Notes: generated from the sequence alone by a model not told the origin. Shown: positions 52,368 to 62,442, counted from the stretch's first letter. The stretch is DNA of 64,000 nt from Sulfitobacter undariae (GCF_014196805.1 NZ_JACIEI010000003.1:1-64000); one strand, 5' to 3'. Numbers and translations: made by a program.

Positions 52368-53378
52368 ATGGCTGAGTTTTCTGATCTGGACGGGTTTCGC
52401 GCAGTCCTTGCCGAAATGCCTACGATTGACGCTGCTGCGCATGCAGGGGCGGTTGAACGGAATACCCAGCTCACCAAACCTCCCGCTGCCTTGGGACGAC
52501 TAGAGGACGTGGCGCAATGGTATGCAGGTTGGCGCGGCGATGCGCGGCCTAAGATACACGCACCCCAGATTATTGTTTTTGCCGCAAACCACGGCGTCGC
52601 TGCGCAAGGCGTTTCTGCCTTTCCACCAGAAGTGACCGAGCAAATGGTGCTGAACTTCCAACATGGCGGGGCGGCAATCAACCAACTGGCCCGTGCTGCG
52701 GGGGCTCATTTGGATGTGCATGCGCTGGAATTGGATCGCCCGACCATGGATTTCACCCAAGGCCCTGCCATGTCCGAGGTAGATGTCGTTGCGGCGCTTG
52801 CTGCGGGATGGGATGCGGTGCGGCTGGATGCAGACCTGTTGGTGGTCGGCGAGATGGGCATTGGGAACACCACATCGGCGGCCGCACTTGCCGCGGCGCT
52901 GATAGGGGGCGACGCTGCAGATTGGACAGGTCGGGGCACCGGCGTAGATAATGCCGGACTTGCCAATAAAATCCGCGTGGTTGCCGAAGGGCTGGCGCTG
53001 CACCAAGGGCAGGGCGACGGGGTTGAAACTTTGCGCCGTCTGGGGGGCCGCGAGCTGGCAGCGATGGCGGGGGCAATTGCCCGTGCGCGCAGCCTTCGAA
53101 TTCCCGTCATTCTAGACGGATTTATCTGTACAGCCGCCGCTGCCTGTCTGGAGTACACGATGAAAACTGCGCTTGATCACTGTATTGCAGGACATCTTAG
53201 CGCTGAGGTCGCGCATGGGCGCATGTTACAGGCCTTAGACAAAGAACCGCTGTTGGAGTTGGGGCTGCGGCTGGGTGAAGCGTCTGGCGGGGCGCTGGCC
53301 ATCAGTATCGTCAAAGCAGCGTTGGAATGTCACAGCGGGATGGCCACTTTTGCAGAGGCAGGCGTGAGCGGCGCCTGA
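52368..53378 (+). CDS. cobT: Nicotinate-nucleotide-dimethylbenzimidazole phosphoribosyltransferase
   Basis: The start is ATG 52368 (GAGGGT upstream); an ATG five codons earlier has no ribosome-binding site. The 336-residue enzyme activates DMB to alpha-ribazole phosphate for the lower ligand of cobalamin. Landmarks are [32 protein letters not shown] and [18 protein letters not shown] (substrate loop) and the C-terminal [13 protein letters not shown]. No cobalamin riboswitch is seen in the 81-base gap. Confidence 0.95.
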   Translation: MAEFSDLDGFRAVLAEMPTIDAAAHAGAVERNTQLTKPPAALGRLEDVAQWYAGWRGDARPKIHAPQIIVFAANHGVAAQGVSAFPPEVTEQMVLNFQHGGAAINQLARAAGAHLDVHALELDRPTMDFTQGPAMSEVDVVAALAAGWDAVRLDADLLVVGEMGIGNTTSAAALAAALIGGDAADWTGRGTGVDNAGLANKIRVVAEGLALHQGQGDGVETLRRLGGRELAAMAGAIARARSLRIPVILDGFICTAAAACLEYTMKTALDHCIAGHLSAEVAHGRMLQALDKEPLLELGLRLGEASGGALAISIVKAALECHSGMATFAEAGVSGA

Positions 53379-53391
53379 CCCTGCGATAGCG

Positions 53392-55299
53392 TCAGTGATT
53401 GGTGTTTTGATCCTCGTCCGAACGGTTCAGAAACGCGGTTTCCAGATCTTTGGCCAGTTCTTTGGCCCGCGCCACATAGGCTTTGTTGTTTGCTGGTTCG
53501 ACCTCGGGGTCCCAGAGACTTGCCAAGTCGCGCACAGACATTCGGTCATGATTATAGAACAGACGCTGCGCTTCGGCGGCTTCATAGTCGGACAGGCCGA
53601 GGTTCTCTAGCACGTACCGCCCTGCGCGTAGCGAGCTGTCGAACATCTCTCGGACAATGTCATTCGCGCCAGCCTGATATAGGTGATAGGCATCTGTTCG
53701 GTCATGGGCACGCGCGACGATGTGCAAATCTGGCCGCTGGCCCCGCGCATAGCGCACCAATGCTCTGGCTGCTTTCTGATCGTCGAGGGCCACAACCAAG
53801 ACACGCGCATCCGCCAAGCCAGCTTTGCGTAAAATATCGGGACGTGTTGGATCACCAAGAAACGCTTTGAACCCGAAACGTCGCATCACGGCAATGGTAT
53901 CAGGGCTGTGATCCAGGACCACGGTTTCAAAACCCGAAGCCTGCACCAGTCGGTTCACAATCTGTCCGAAACGGCCAATGCCTGCGATGATCACAGGGCC
54001 TTCCTCGTCGATTTCATCGTCAGGTGGGCGCACAGAAGCATCAATGCTGCGCTTGGAAATAACTTCATAGAGGATAAAAAGCAGTGGCGTGATCAACATG
54101 GTGAGGGCAATCACCAGCAGTAAGGTTTCGGCCACGTCATCGGGAATAACCCCCGTGGTCACCGAGAAACTGACCAGCACAAAGCCGAATTCACCTGCTT
54201 GGGCCAAGCCCAAAGCAAACAGCCATTGATCGCGCCCGCGTAGTTTGAACAGGCGCCCCAAACCGAACAGAATGACACCTTTCACAAGTATCACCAGCAA
54301 TGCCATGCCGAAGATAATCACAAAGTCGGACGCAAGAAGTTCAAAGTTGATGCCCGCGCCAACAGTGATGAAAAACAGCCCCAGCAACAGGCCTTTGAAC
54401 GGTTCAAGGTCGGTCTCTAGCTCGTGGCGGAATTCGGAGCTGGCCAGAACCACACCCGCCAAAAAAGCGCCCAGAGCAGGGGACAGCCCCACCAGCATCA
54501 TGGTGAAGGAAATGCCAACAACGATCAAAAGGGCCAAGGCGGTATACATCTCGCGCAGGTTGGCGGAATGGATGTAGCGAAAGACAGGACGGGTGAAAAA
54601 CACGCCCATGAGGATGATGCCCGCAATGGCGCCCAGCGTTACCAGTGTAACGCCCCATGCAGGCAACCCGTCAATAAAGCTGAATGCGGCATCGGCGGCA
54701 GCGCCACCGTGGTCACTTGCTTGGGCTGCTTCACCTGCGGTGGTGATCTGAATAGAGCCGTCTGGCGATACGGTGGGCTGGGGCAGGGTTACAACAATCA
54801 GCGGCAAAAATGCCAACATCGGGATGACGGCAATATCCTGAGACAGCAAAACCGAAAAAACCGAGCGGCCGCCAGCAGTTTGCATCAGCCCTTTCTCGGA
54901 CAGGGTTTGTAGAACAATCGCGGTAGAGCTAAGTGAGAGAGTGAGACCAATCGCCAACGCCACACCCCAAGGCTGGTTATAAGCCATCGCAATGCCCATG
55001 ATGGCGAGGGTACTCAGGCCAACTTGCAAGCCGCCAAGGCCCAGTAGCTTGTGGCGCATGTCCCATAGTGCTTTGGGTTCTAGCTCAAGCCCAATTAGGA
55101 ACAACATCATCACAACACCGAATTCGGCAAAATGCTGCAAGTCTTTTGTTTCGGCTCCGACCAATCCCAACACAGGACCAATCAAAATACCCGCAGCGAG
55201 ATAACCAAGAACAGAACCCAAACCAAGTCGGGCGGCGATGGGAACAGCGATAACGGCAGCGGCAAGATAAATCGTGGCTTGAAACAGAAAACTTTCCAT
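53392..55299 (-). CDS. Kef-type CPA2 cation/proton antiporter
   Basis: The 635-residue inner-membrane protein has about twelve membrane helices in residues 1-390, with motifs of the CPA2 exchanger (SSTAIVLQTL, GAFLAGVVLASSEFR). A cytoplasmic TrkA-N domain begins near 430 (VIIAGIGRFGQIVNRLVQASG), with glycine-rich nucleotide site. The arrangement matches KefB/KefC potassium efflux systems. No KefF/KefG subunit gene lies nearby. Direct glutathione gating is therefore uncertain. Confidence 0.93.
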   Translation of the reverse strand: MESFLFQATIYLAAAVIAVPIAARLGLGSVLGYLAAGILIGPVLGLVGAETKDLQHFAEFGVVMMLFLIGLELEPKALWDMRHKLLGLGGLQVGLSTLAIMGIAMAYNQPWGVALAIGLTLSLSSTAIVLQTLSEKGLMQTAGGRSVFSVLLSQDIAVIPMLAFLPLIVVTLPQPTVSPDGSIQITTAGEAAQASDHGGAAADAAFSFIDGLPAWGVTLVTLGAIAGIILMGVFFTRPVFRYIHSANLREMYTALALLIVVGISFTMMLVGLSPALGAFLAGVVLASSEFRHELETDLEPFKGLLLGLFFITVGAGINFELLASDFVIIFGMALLVILVKGVILFGLGRLFKLRGRDQWLFALGLAQAGEFGFVLVSFSVTTGVIPDDVAETLLLVIALTMLITPLLFILYEVISKRSIDASVRPPDDEIDEEGPVIIAGIGRFGQIVNRLVQASGFETVVLDHSPDTIAVMRRFGFKAFLGDPTRPDILRKAGLADARVLVVALDDQKAARALVRYARGQRPDLHIVARAHDRTDAYHLYQAGANDIVREMFDSSLRAGRYVLENLGLSDYEAAEAQRLFYNHDRMSVRDLASLWDPEVEPANNKAYVARAKELAKDLETAFLNRSDEDQNTNH

Positions 55300-55332
55300 G
55301 GGGTCCTTGAGGTAATAAACGAATATTCGTGA

Positions 55333-55788
55333 TCAGGTGGGCAGCGGCCCATCGTGCTTAAGCTGATCCATGACAATTTGGCTATGAACACGCGCAACGG
55401 CCTTATGCGGCAAAAGCACCTCGTGAATCAGCCTGTTGAGGGCGGGCAGATCTTCACAATAGACGCGTAGCAGATAGTCTGCATCCCCCGTCATGGTCCA
55501 TGCGCTGACGATTTCAGCGCGATTGGCGATCAACCGCCCAAAGCTGGCTGAATGTTCTGGTCCATGTGTTGAAAGGTGAACCTGCACAAACCCCTGAACG
55601 GTCAAGCCAAGCTGCCTTGCGTCTAATCGGGCTGTATAGCCGCTGATCACGCCTTCCGCTTCCAGTTTTTGGCGGCGTCGGCCTGCTTGTGATGCAGAAA
55701 GGTTAAGCTGCTTTCCCAATTCATCAGCAGTCAGGTGGGCGTTCTTTTGCAAAGCGGCCAAGAGGCGCTTGTCTATATCGTCGAGCAT
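55333..55788 (-). CDS. Lrp/AsnC-family regulator
   Basis: The 151-residue protein has an N-terminal helix-turn-helix (DDIDKRLLAALQKNAHLTADELGKQLNLS) and a C-terminal RAM domain (about 65-150: VQGFVQVHLSTHG, TMTGDADYLLRVYCEDL). It is probably a local regulator of amino-acid metabolism; the co-effector is unknown. It lies between the antiporter and the PilM-PilP-like fusion gene. Confidence 0.93.
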   Translation of the reverse strand: MLDDIDKRLLAALQKNAHLTADELGKQLNLSASQAGRRRQKLEAEGVISGYTARLDARQLGLTVQGFVQVHLSTHGPEHSASFGRLIANRAEIVSAWTMTGDADYLLRVYCEDLPALNRLIHEVLLPHKAVARVHSQIVMDQLKHDGPLPT

Positions 55789-55887
55789 GGCGCGGGGCTT
55801 TCACGTGATTTGAAGCAAATATGCGTGATCTATGCGCGATGTACCATAGACGAAGGTATTATAGGGGGATGTCGTACCGTGATATAT

Positions 55888-58554
55888 TTACGGTATCTTC
55901 AAGACAACGTTTTTGCCGTTTTTGGAATAGCGCAATTCTGCGTTCCCAATCGCCGAAATTCGCCCGCCGTCGATGCGGTCGCCGACGCTGACTTTTTGAT
56001 AGCGGCCGTTTGACAGCCGGACAAGGGCGCGGCGGCTGGATGGTTTGCCGTAGACGCCGATCAAATTGACGCGCCGCAGGTTAATGGCGTTTTTCGTTGT
56101 GGCGCTGCGTGCAACCGATGTTCTGGAGGGGATATCCGGGGTTACTGTGCGCGGTGCAACACTGGCAGCCGCAGCCACACGCGTTTCTTCAACAGGTGCT
56201 GCGCGTTCTGCACGTTTCACGATGCGGGAGAAGTTGCGCGGACGGGTATCGGGGCGTTTGGATTCTGCCGTCGCAAGGCGCGTGGCATTTTGAACTGGAG
56301 GGGCCACCGCATTTGTGTCGGGCAGGGCAAGAGCGGCAGCCGCCGCCGCGGCGGCAGTTGCCGCTGCTGCTGTCTCAGATTCACGGGCTGCGATTTCTGC
56401 CGCAGCTCTTTCTTGGGCCTGGCGTGCACGGTCTTGTAAAGAGTTAGGGCGGAATGAGGGGCGGAAAGCGGCCAATTCAATGCGTGATATGCCCCCCAGT
56501 TGGGCGCGCTCGGTCCGTTCTGCGAGATCGGTTGGGCGGCTGTTCGGGCGAAACCCGAGGAGCGGCGAAACGACTGCAATAGCGGCCGCTGTTTCCTGCG
56601 ACAGTGCCGTAGAACGTAGCGCGCTGGCGGAAGGTTTGAGAGGTGGGCTTGCTGCAACCAGCGTGTAACCCCCCGGAGCAACCACGCCTTCAGGTGTGGG
56701 AACAATCAGGCCAGCAGCGTTGATATCAGTGCGCTGGCCGAAAGGTGGTGGTGAAACCATTGCGGCCATTTGGACATCGGTTGAAAAATTGCTTGTTGCT
56801 GGCAGCGCAATCGCATCGGTGGCGGCGCTAACAGGATCAAGTGAACTGAAATAAACGGGTTCAATCGGCGTCTCTGGTTCGGTCAGAGGTGTCGTTGGGG
56901 CGAGTGGCCAAATGCCTGTAACAGCATAGCGCGCTGCAGCTTCTTGCGGGGTGATCACAGGGAGGTCTGGTTCGGTGCGGGCGTCTTGCAAACTATCCAA
57001 TACGGCTGCGTCTTCGGCGGATAACACGGGATCAAGTGCCGCAATCTGGACCGCCTCAGGATCTGTCGATGCTGTTTCGCCGTCGGGTCCACGGATGATT
57101 TCAGGGGTGATCTGGTTCTCGGGCGCAGAGGCGGCGGTCCGCGATTCATTGTTGCGTAAAAGGCCCGCAATGCCGTCATCAAGGAAGACAGCAGCCCATG
57201 CAGCCACACCAGCAAGAAACGCCAGCAGCACAAACATCATGATCAGCCCCAAGTAACGAGGCTTGCCACCGATTTGGTCAGATCGTGATCCGAAAACAGT
57301 CATCCGCTCGGCTTCGACTTTCGCGGGAGATGCCTTTGGTTCGGCGGCGGTTTTGGTCAACCTTGCAGCGGGCCCCAAGCGGCGTTTCAAAAAGCCGACT
57401 TTTGCTGGCGCAGGAACATCAGAGTCGATTGCTGGGCCTGGGTGGATCAGTGAGCTGCTATCAGGTTTGGGGGGCGTAACAGCCAGTCGAGGTGCCCCGT
57501 TCGGCAGTTTTGCCGAAGGGCTACGGCGGCTGGTGAAACCAGTTGCTGATGCGGGATTGTCACCAGCCCAAACTCTTCTTGTGCCAGTTAGTTTTGGTTT
57601 TGTTGGTTCTGGGAACGCTGCAGCTTGCGCAGATTTTTCATCTTGATCTGAGCCAGCTGAGGGCGAGATGACTGGTGGGGTTGGAGGGGTAGGCGAGGAA
57701 ACAGGTGCTTTGGGTGCCGCTGTTGTAACCGGTGCCGATACAGATGGTGCTGAGGGGGGGGGCACCACTGGTTTATCAACCTGTGGTGTTTCCACGGCGT
57801 TGGCAGCTGGCTCGGGAATGGGCTCAGGTGTTGGCGCAGGCTTGGCCTCTTCCGCTGCAACTGGCGCGGGGCTTGGCGTGGCTGCGACCGGTAAAACCTC
57901 GTCAGGCCGCTTTTCTGGTTCCAGTGGGGTTTCGGCTTCGGGGGGCGATGCTGGCTCGGTTACAGGCGCAGGTTCTGCGTCGGGGGCAGGCGCGGCCTCG
58001 GCTATGGTGCCGATAACAACAACCGCAATGCCATCGGGTTCGACAGTTTCGTCTTGCTCCAAAAGATCGGCGGCTGCTTTTGCTGTGCCAAAAAACGGTT
58101 CACCCAAATAAGGAGAATCGCCATCTGGCACTGCGACAAAGCTCACGGGCTGAAAATTATGCTCGACTGCAAATGATTCTGCTTCTGCAAGCGTTTCTAA
58201 AGCGACAGCCGCGATATGGGTTTTTGCGCCGTCATTGCAGATATCAAAGGACAGATCGGAAACTTCATAAGGTGTGGCACCTTGCAAAGCGACCTCGGCG
58301 GCTTTGCGACGTGCGGCGTCGCTCATGCCCATTGTATCAAGGGTCAGGTATTTGATCTGATCTTCCGGAATGATCAGCTTACTGCGCACGCCCGTCGGTT
58401 CAAGGCGGTCTGCGACTTCGCGCAGCGCGGCCAATTCACCCGCGAGATCATCGGCGGTGAAAGGGACGACACCGACCTCACGCCAGCCACCGGCAGCGCG
58501 GTGTAGCACTGTGATGCTTTCGGAAGATAGGGAAAGGGCAAAATTAGGCTTCAT
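55888..58554 (-). CDS. Fusion-like protein: PilM/GspL-like N-terminus and PilP/GspC-like C-terminus
   Basis: The 888-residue protein has an N-terminal domain (about 1-175) with SITVLHRAAGGWREV and KLIIPEDQIKYLTLDTMGMS, resembling the actin-like cytoplasmic domain of PilM/GspL. A Pro/Ala/Glu-rich linker (about 195-320) follows. A basic patch precedes one membrane helix (YLGLIMMFVLLAFLAGVAAWAAVFL, about 440-465). An Ala-rich helical stretch (about 725-760) comes next. The last 65 residues (VNLIGVYGKPSSRRALVRLSNGRYQKVSVGDRI) resemble the HR/PilP domain of secretin-docking proteins. No pilus, secretin or ATPase gene is nearby. Confidence 0.7.
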   Translation of the reverse strand: MKPNFALSLSSESITVLHRAAGGWREVGVVPFTADDLAGELAALREVADRLEPTGVRSKLIIPEDQIKYLTLDTMGMSDAARRKAAEVALQGATPYEVSDLSFDICNDGAKTHIAAVALETLAEAESFAVEHNFQPVSFVAVPDGDSPYLGEPFFGTAKAAADLLEQDETVEPDGIAVVVIGTIAEAAPAPDAEPAPVTEPASPPEAETPLEPEKRPDEVLPVAATPSPAPVAAEEAKPAPTPEPIPEPAANAVETPQVDKPVVPPPSAPSVSAPVTTAAPKAPVSSPTPPTPPVISPSAGSDQDEKSAQAAAFPEPTKPKLTGTRRVWAGDNPASATGFTSRRSPSAKLPNGAPRLAVTPPKPDSSSLIHPGPAIDSDVPAPAKVGFLKRRLGPAARLTKTAAEPKASPAKVEAERMTVFGSRSDQIGGKPRYLGLIMMFVLLAFLAGVAAWAAVFLDDGIAGLLRNNESRTAASAPENQITPEIIRGPDGETASTDPEAVQIAALDPVLSAEDAAVLDSLQDARTEPDLPVITPQEAAARYAVTGIWPLAPTTPLTEPETPIEPVYFSSLDPVSAATDAIALPATSNFSTDVQMAAMVSPPPFGQRTDINAAGLIVPTPEGVVAPGGYTLVAASPPLKPSASALRSTALSQETAAAIAVVSPLLGFRPNSRPTDLAERTERAQLGGISRIELAAFRPSFRPNSLQDRARQAQERAAAEIAARESETAAAATAAAAAAAALALPDTNAVAPPVQNATRLATAESKRPDTRPRNFSRIVKRAERAAPVEETRVAAAASVAPRTVTPDIPSRTSVARSATTKNAINLRRVNLIGVYGKPSSRRALVRLSNGRYQKVSVGDRIDGGRISAIGNAELRYSKNGKNVVLKIP

Positions 58555-58667
58555 GCACTGCCTTTATTACGGTTTGTTGAACCAATACTTCATACCATTA
58601 CACGATACCCCACAGGGGCCAGCAAGAAAAGGTCTGCAAGCGGTTTTTGGCACAGGCAAGCGGCGAT

Positions 58668-58697
58668 CCCCCGCGCAAAGCTTTTGCTGCGCGGGGG
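58668..58697. terminator. GC-rich hairpin after metY
   Basis: CCCCCGCGCA pairs exactly with TGCGCGGGGG around a 10-base loop, in the 152 bases between the stop of metY and the start of the 888-residue gene. Both flanking genes run on the minus strand. There is no U-tract, so it may be an mRNA-stabilising or attenuating structure. Confidence 0.5.
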
Positions 58698-58706
58698 CTG
58701 TAGGAT

Positions 58707-59987
58707 TTAAGCGGTGGCTTTGGTTAGCGCCTGATCCAGATCAGCGATCAAATCTTCGGCGTTTTCAGTACCAATCGAGACACGGACAACGCTTGCGCCT
58801 GCGCCCGCTGCTTCTTGCTGCTCAGGGGTCAGCTGGCGGTGTGTGGTAGAGGCAGAGTGGATAATCAGCGAGCGTGTGTCACCAAGGTTGGCAACATGGC
58901 TGAAGACTTCCAATTCATTCACCAGTTTCACACAGGCGTCATAGCCGCCTTTGACCGCAAAAGTGAACAAACCACCAGCGCCTTTGGGGCAAACCTTCTT
59001 GCTGCGCTCATAATACGGGGATGATTCGAGGCCCGCATAGGTGACGTAATCAATGCGGTCGTCGGCCTCGAGCCATGTTGCGACTTGCTGGGCGTTGGCC
59101 ACGTGGCGGTCCATCCGAAGGCTCAGCGTCTCTGTGCCCATTAGGGTGTAATGCGCCGCCTGCGGGTTCATTGTCATGCCCAGATCGCGCAAACCGATGG
59201 CGATGCCAAAAAAGGTGAAGGCCAGATTGCCAAAGGTCTCATGGAATTTGAGGCCGTGATAGGCCGGTTCCGGCGCACTGAGTGACGGGAATTTGTCAGT
59301 GGCGGACCAGTCGAAGTTGCCACTGTCGACGACGCAACCGCCCGTTACCGTGCCGTTCCCTGTGAGGTATTTGGTGGTGGAATGCACAACCAAAGTCGCG
59401 CCCAGTTCAATCGGGCGGCACAGGTAGGGCGTGGCTGTTGTGTTGTCGATGATCAGCGGGATTTGCGCCGCATCGGCGATATCGGCAATGGCGCGCACAT
59501 CCATGATATAGCCGCCGGGGTTGGCAATGGCTTCGCCAAAAATGGCGCGGGTATCGTCGTTGATGGCCGCTTTTACAGCGTCCAGATCGTCGAAGTCTAC
59601 AAAGGTGCAAGACCAGCCAAAGCGTTTGATAGTATGGCTGAATTGCGTGACCGTACCGCCGTAAAGACGTGTGGAAGCCACGATATTTTTGCCGGGTGAC
59701 ATCAGCGGAAACAGGGCCATGATCTGGGCCGCATGGCCGGAAGAACAGCAAACAGCGCCGACACCGCCCTCAAGCGTGGCAATGCGTTCTTGTAAAACTG
59801 CGACGGTGGGGTTGGTTAGGCGGGAGTAGATAAAACCGACTTCTTGCAGGTTGAACAATGCCGCTGCGTGATCCGCGTCGCGGAAAACATAGCCGGTCGT
59901 CTGATAGATGGGCGTCTGGCGTGCGCCTGTTGCAGGATCGGGGCGTGCGCCCGCGTGAATTTGCAGCGTATCAAAACCGTGTGACAT
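58707..59987 (-). CDS. metY: O-acetylhomoserine sulfhydrylase
   Basis: The start is ATG 59987, preceded by GGGAGAAACAC. The 426-residue PLP enzyme makes homocysteine from O-acetylhomoserine and sulfide. It has the Cys/Met-metabolism family pattern: GFIYSRLTNPTVAVLQERIATLEGG, SSGHAAQI, and the PLP Lys in HSTTKYLTGNGTVTGG. Residues ETLSLRMDRHVANAQ are family-typical. An upstream inverted repeat (GCGCAG at 60036 / CTGCGC at 60050) may be an operator. No SAM-II riboswitch consensus was found. Confidence 0.93.
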   Translation of the reverse strand: MSHGFDTLQIHAGARPDPATGARQTPIYQTTGYVFRDADHAAALFNLQEVGFIYSRLTNPTVAVLQERIATLEGGVGAVCCSSGHAAQIMALFPLMSPGKNIVASTRLYGGTVTQFSHTIKRFGWSCTFVDFDDLDAVKAAINDDTRAIFGEAIANPGGYIMDVRAIADIADAAQIPLIIDNTTATPYLCRPIELGATLVVHSTTKYLTGNGTVTGGCVVDSGNFDWSATDKFPSLSAPEPAYHGLKFHETFGNLAFTFFGIAIGLRDLGMTMNPQAAHYTLMGTETLSLRMDRHVANAQQVATWLEADDRIDYVTYAGLESSPYYERSKKVCPKGAGGLFTFAVKGGYDACVKLVNELEVFSHVANLGDTRSLIIHSASTTHRQLTPEQQEAAGAGASVVRVSIGTENAEDLIADLDQALTKATA

Positions 59988-60173
59988 GTGTTTCTCCCTT
60001 ATGTCTGTCGTACATAGGGTTACGGGATTGCCCAAGCGCAGACAAGAGACTGCGCCTGTTCAAGAACAAGCGGGTTGCGCGGCTATAGTTTTGAGAAAAT
60101 CAGTGTTCTTGTGGATCAGTTTACGGGAACAGGAGTTTGTGAACGACGGCCAAGAGGTAGCGGAAATGCAAGG

Positions 60174-60731
60174 CTAGGCGGATGGTCTTGCTGCCTCCCA
60201 AAATGCGGCGGTCATGCCCGTTTCTTGTTCAAACGCCTGTTTCAGAAGGGGTGGACACGGCAAAAGTTCCACAATCTTGCGTGCCTTTTCCAGATAGGCT
60301 TGTACTTGTGTGTCGGTCCAATCTGGCGGGCTAAGCCGCAAAGACCGGACATTGGACATTTGATCGGCGGCTTTGACCAGCGCCGCCGTGACGGATTTTT
60401 GCGGAGCACTGGCAATTTGGGCCTGACGTCGCTGCGCCTGCGGCAGGCTGGTATCATCGGTGACTTCCAAAACAACAGCGGCCACATCGCTCCCGAATAT
60501 ATGCTCTAGATCGGTGAAGGTGGTCGGAGTGTCTTCAAGGGCGTCATGCAGCCACGCAGCGGCAATGCTCACGTGATCCCCGCCGAAGTCGCGCACAATC
60601 TGTGCGACTTCGGCGGGGTGGGTGATATAGGGGGCCGGATTTTCGCCTTTGCGGAACTGTCCCTGATGGGCATGCTCGGCAAACTCTGCGGCGCGGGTGA
60701 TGAGTGCATCTGCATTGCTACGTGCGTTCAT
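60174..60731 (-). CDS. Single-domain HD (p)ppGpp hydrolase, MESH1-like
   Basis: The 185-residue protein is a single HD domain: AHQGQFRKGENPAPYITHPAEVAQI, WLHDALEDTPTTF (His-Asp metal site) and LVKAADQMSNVRSL. Spacing corresponds to the hydrolase half of SpoT/Rel proteins and to MESH1. It is therefore predicted to hydrolyse (p)ppGpp or NADPH-type substrates. No synthetase domain is present. It follows metY on the same strand, 186 bases away. Confidence 0.87.
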   Translation of the reverse strand: MNARSNADALITRAAEFAEHAHQGQFRKGENPAPYITHPAEVAQIVRDFGGDHVSIAAAWLHDALEDTPTTFTDLEHIFGSDVAAVVLEVTDDTSLPQAQRRQAQIASAPQKSVTAALVKAADQMSNVRSLRLSPPDWTDTQVQAYLEKARKIVELLPCPPLLKQAFEQETGMTAAFWEAARPSA

Positions 60732-60770
60732 TGCGCCTCCTTGTGGGATGTTGTCGAGAAGGAAGCGAGG

Positions 60771-61775
60771 CTACCTCATCCAATACCCGTTTGATTTCAA
60801 CTGGTTGCGGATGGCTTGTTCTTTGCGGGGCAAATGTGCGCGGTCAAATAGGGCGCGGGCCTTTTGACCACGACCCTGAAAGATCATGCGCTTGATCGGG
60901 TCATAGGTTTTCAGCACTTTTTTGACTTTGTTGGGGGAGGTCACATGCTCCAGCACCTCTACAACGCGGTCGCTTTCGCGGGCATAGAGCAACGGCAACA
61001 AGCGATAATGGCAGCTCACCGCGCCATCGATATACCCTTGCTCAAGGGTATCACGGCCGCCGCCCAATGCGTGGATGACCAAGGGCAAGGCCACTTGATC
61101 CAGCCATGGGTCAAACGTTTGGGCGCAGAGTTCAACAGGGGTATCATCGCGGATCGCCAGCGCGTATTTCAAAAACAATTCGCCGAATGCATGCGGGCAT
61201 TTGTAATAGAAAAACCCAGCATTGAAATAGAGATATCGACGCCAGTATTCGTCAGGCTGGCTCAGGTCTAGAGAACTCTCAAAATCCAGATCAAACTTGT
61301 CATAAAGCGATTTCCAAAGTCCGGTGTATCCGGGGCCATATAGCTGCGGCTCCGGCCACGTGCCTTCGCGGCGCAACGACGCGCTGGGGCAGTCAAAGTC
61401 AAAAGGAACCGCTGATAAATCACCTGTGATCAGCGTGTCGGTGTCGAAAAAGACAAAAGGCTCGCCTTTGGGCAGGGCTTGTAGCATCTCGATCTTATTG
61501 CCGAACGGATAGCTATCGCCAAAATGCTTGCTTTCAAAGGGGATGATCTCGGCACCCAATTCGGCCAGCGCATCACGCACAGGCTGGTCGCGTATTGTGG
61601 GGTCTTTTTTCCACAACGGGCCTTCTTGCGGTTCGGCAATCAGCACGCGACCCTTAAAATCAGGGCTCATACTGCGCAATGAGGCGACAAAAATCAGGGC
61701 CTCATAGGCAAGCCGACCCTGCTGCCCCACGATGACGACGTTGAAAGATTGTTTTTTCGCGGGTTTGCGTGCCAT
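60771..61775 (-). CDS. Glycosyltransferase-like protein with DxD motif
   Basis: The 334-residue protein starts with a basic segment, then a Rossmann-type strand (VVIVGQQGRLAYEALIFVASLRS). FVFFDTDTLITGDL at about residue 110 is a GT-A DxD site. Later regions (RRYLYFNAGFFYYKCPHAFG, then DPWLDQVALPLVIHAL) are as in GT8/GT32-like families. The sequence has no membrane span. No neighbouring cluster indicates a substrate. Confidence 0.75.
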   Translation of the reverse strand: MARKPAKKQSFNVVIVGQQGRLAYEALIFVASLRSMSPDFKGRVLIAEPQEGPLWKKDPTIRDQPVRDALAELGAEIIPFESKHFGDSYPFGNKIEMLQALPKGEPFVFFDTDTLITGDLSAVPFDFDCPSASLRREGTWPEPQLYGPGYTGLWKSLYDKFDLDFESSLDLSQPDEYWRRYLYFNAGFFYYKCPHAFGELFLKYALAIRDDTPVELCAQTFDPWLDQVALPLVIHALGGGRDTLEQGYIDGAVSCHYRLLPLLYARESDRVVEVLEHVTSPNKVKKVLKTYDPIKRMIFQGRGQKARALFDRAHLPRKEQAIRNQLKSNGYWMR

Positions 61776-61889
61776 ACTCTGTCCTCAGTTGCGCCTGCAT
61801 TTCTTTGGATGCACTTGTTGTTGCTATTATAGGGTGCGTGACTTTTTTGAAAAGAAGCCTTTTTAAACTACGTTACATAGGACGGTCAT

Positions 61890-62387
61890 ATGTTTGATGT
61901 TATTTTCGCACTGATTGCCGTTACCGTAGCTGCGACAGGGTCAGAGCCTGCTACTGAGCCAAGCAGTCTGGATGTGCCAGCTGTGGTTGACGATGCTGCC
62001 CCAGATTTGGTGGCAGAGCCGCAAACCCCTACGGGGAAATTCACAACTGCGACAGAAGTGAAGCCAATCCTGACTGCGACAAAGGGTAATTGGATTGCCG
62101 TGCGCGACTATGGCGGAAATGATTTGCTGTATTTGACACATCTGTGGAGCTGGCGATGCGGGCTTGTCGCGGTTTCGGTGTCGATCAATGACGCGCCGGC
62201 GCAAGAGGTGCCGCTGCCAGAGTGTCACACCGAATACGCCACGCCGAATGCGATCCTTGATCAGGACGGGCTGCCCTATCTGACATTCCCGCAGGGGAGC
62301 ATTGAAAATGTAACTGTGGGCGTCACTTACGACGACTTGACACGTGACAGCGCCAGCTTTGCACGCGGGGACGTGTTTATTCCGTAA
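61890..62387 (+). CDS. Putative exported protein of unknown function
   Basis: The 165-residue product begins with an N-terminal hydrophobic segment (MFDVIFALIAVTVAATG, about 1-17) that could act as a short signal peptide. An acidic Pro/Ala-rich stretch follows and then a domain of about 115 residues with GNWIAVRDYGGNDLLYLTHLWSWRCGL and VPLPECHTEY; the two cysteines may pair. No family is recognised. It is followed by a long hairpin. Confidence 0.7.
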   Translation: MFDVIFALIAVTVAATGSEPATEPSSLDVPAVVDDAAPDLVAEPQTPTGKFTTATEVKPILTATKGNWIAVRDYGGNDLLYLTHLWSWRCGLVAVSVSINDAPAQEVPLPECHTEYATPNAILDQDGLPYLTFPQGSIENVTVGVTYDDLTRDSASFARGDVFIP

Positions 62388-62442
62388 TATAGGGGTAGGG
62401 CGCAACACAGAGGTCTCTTGTGTAAAACCGCAACACATAACC

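Noticed and set aside
59988-60170. SAM-II riboswitch before metY
   Set aside because: The pseudoknot consensus (GTGGTGATTTG and GCTAAAGCCACG-type segments) is absent; only short inverted repeats occur.
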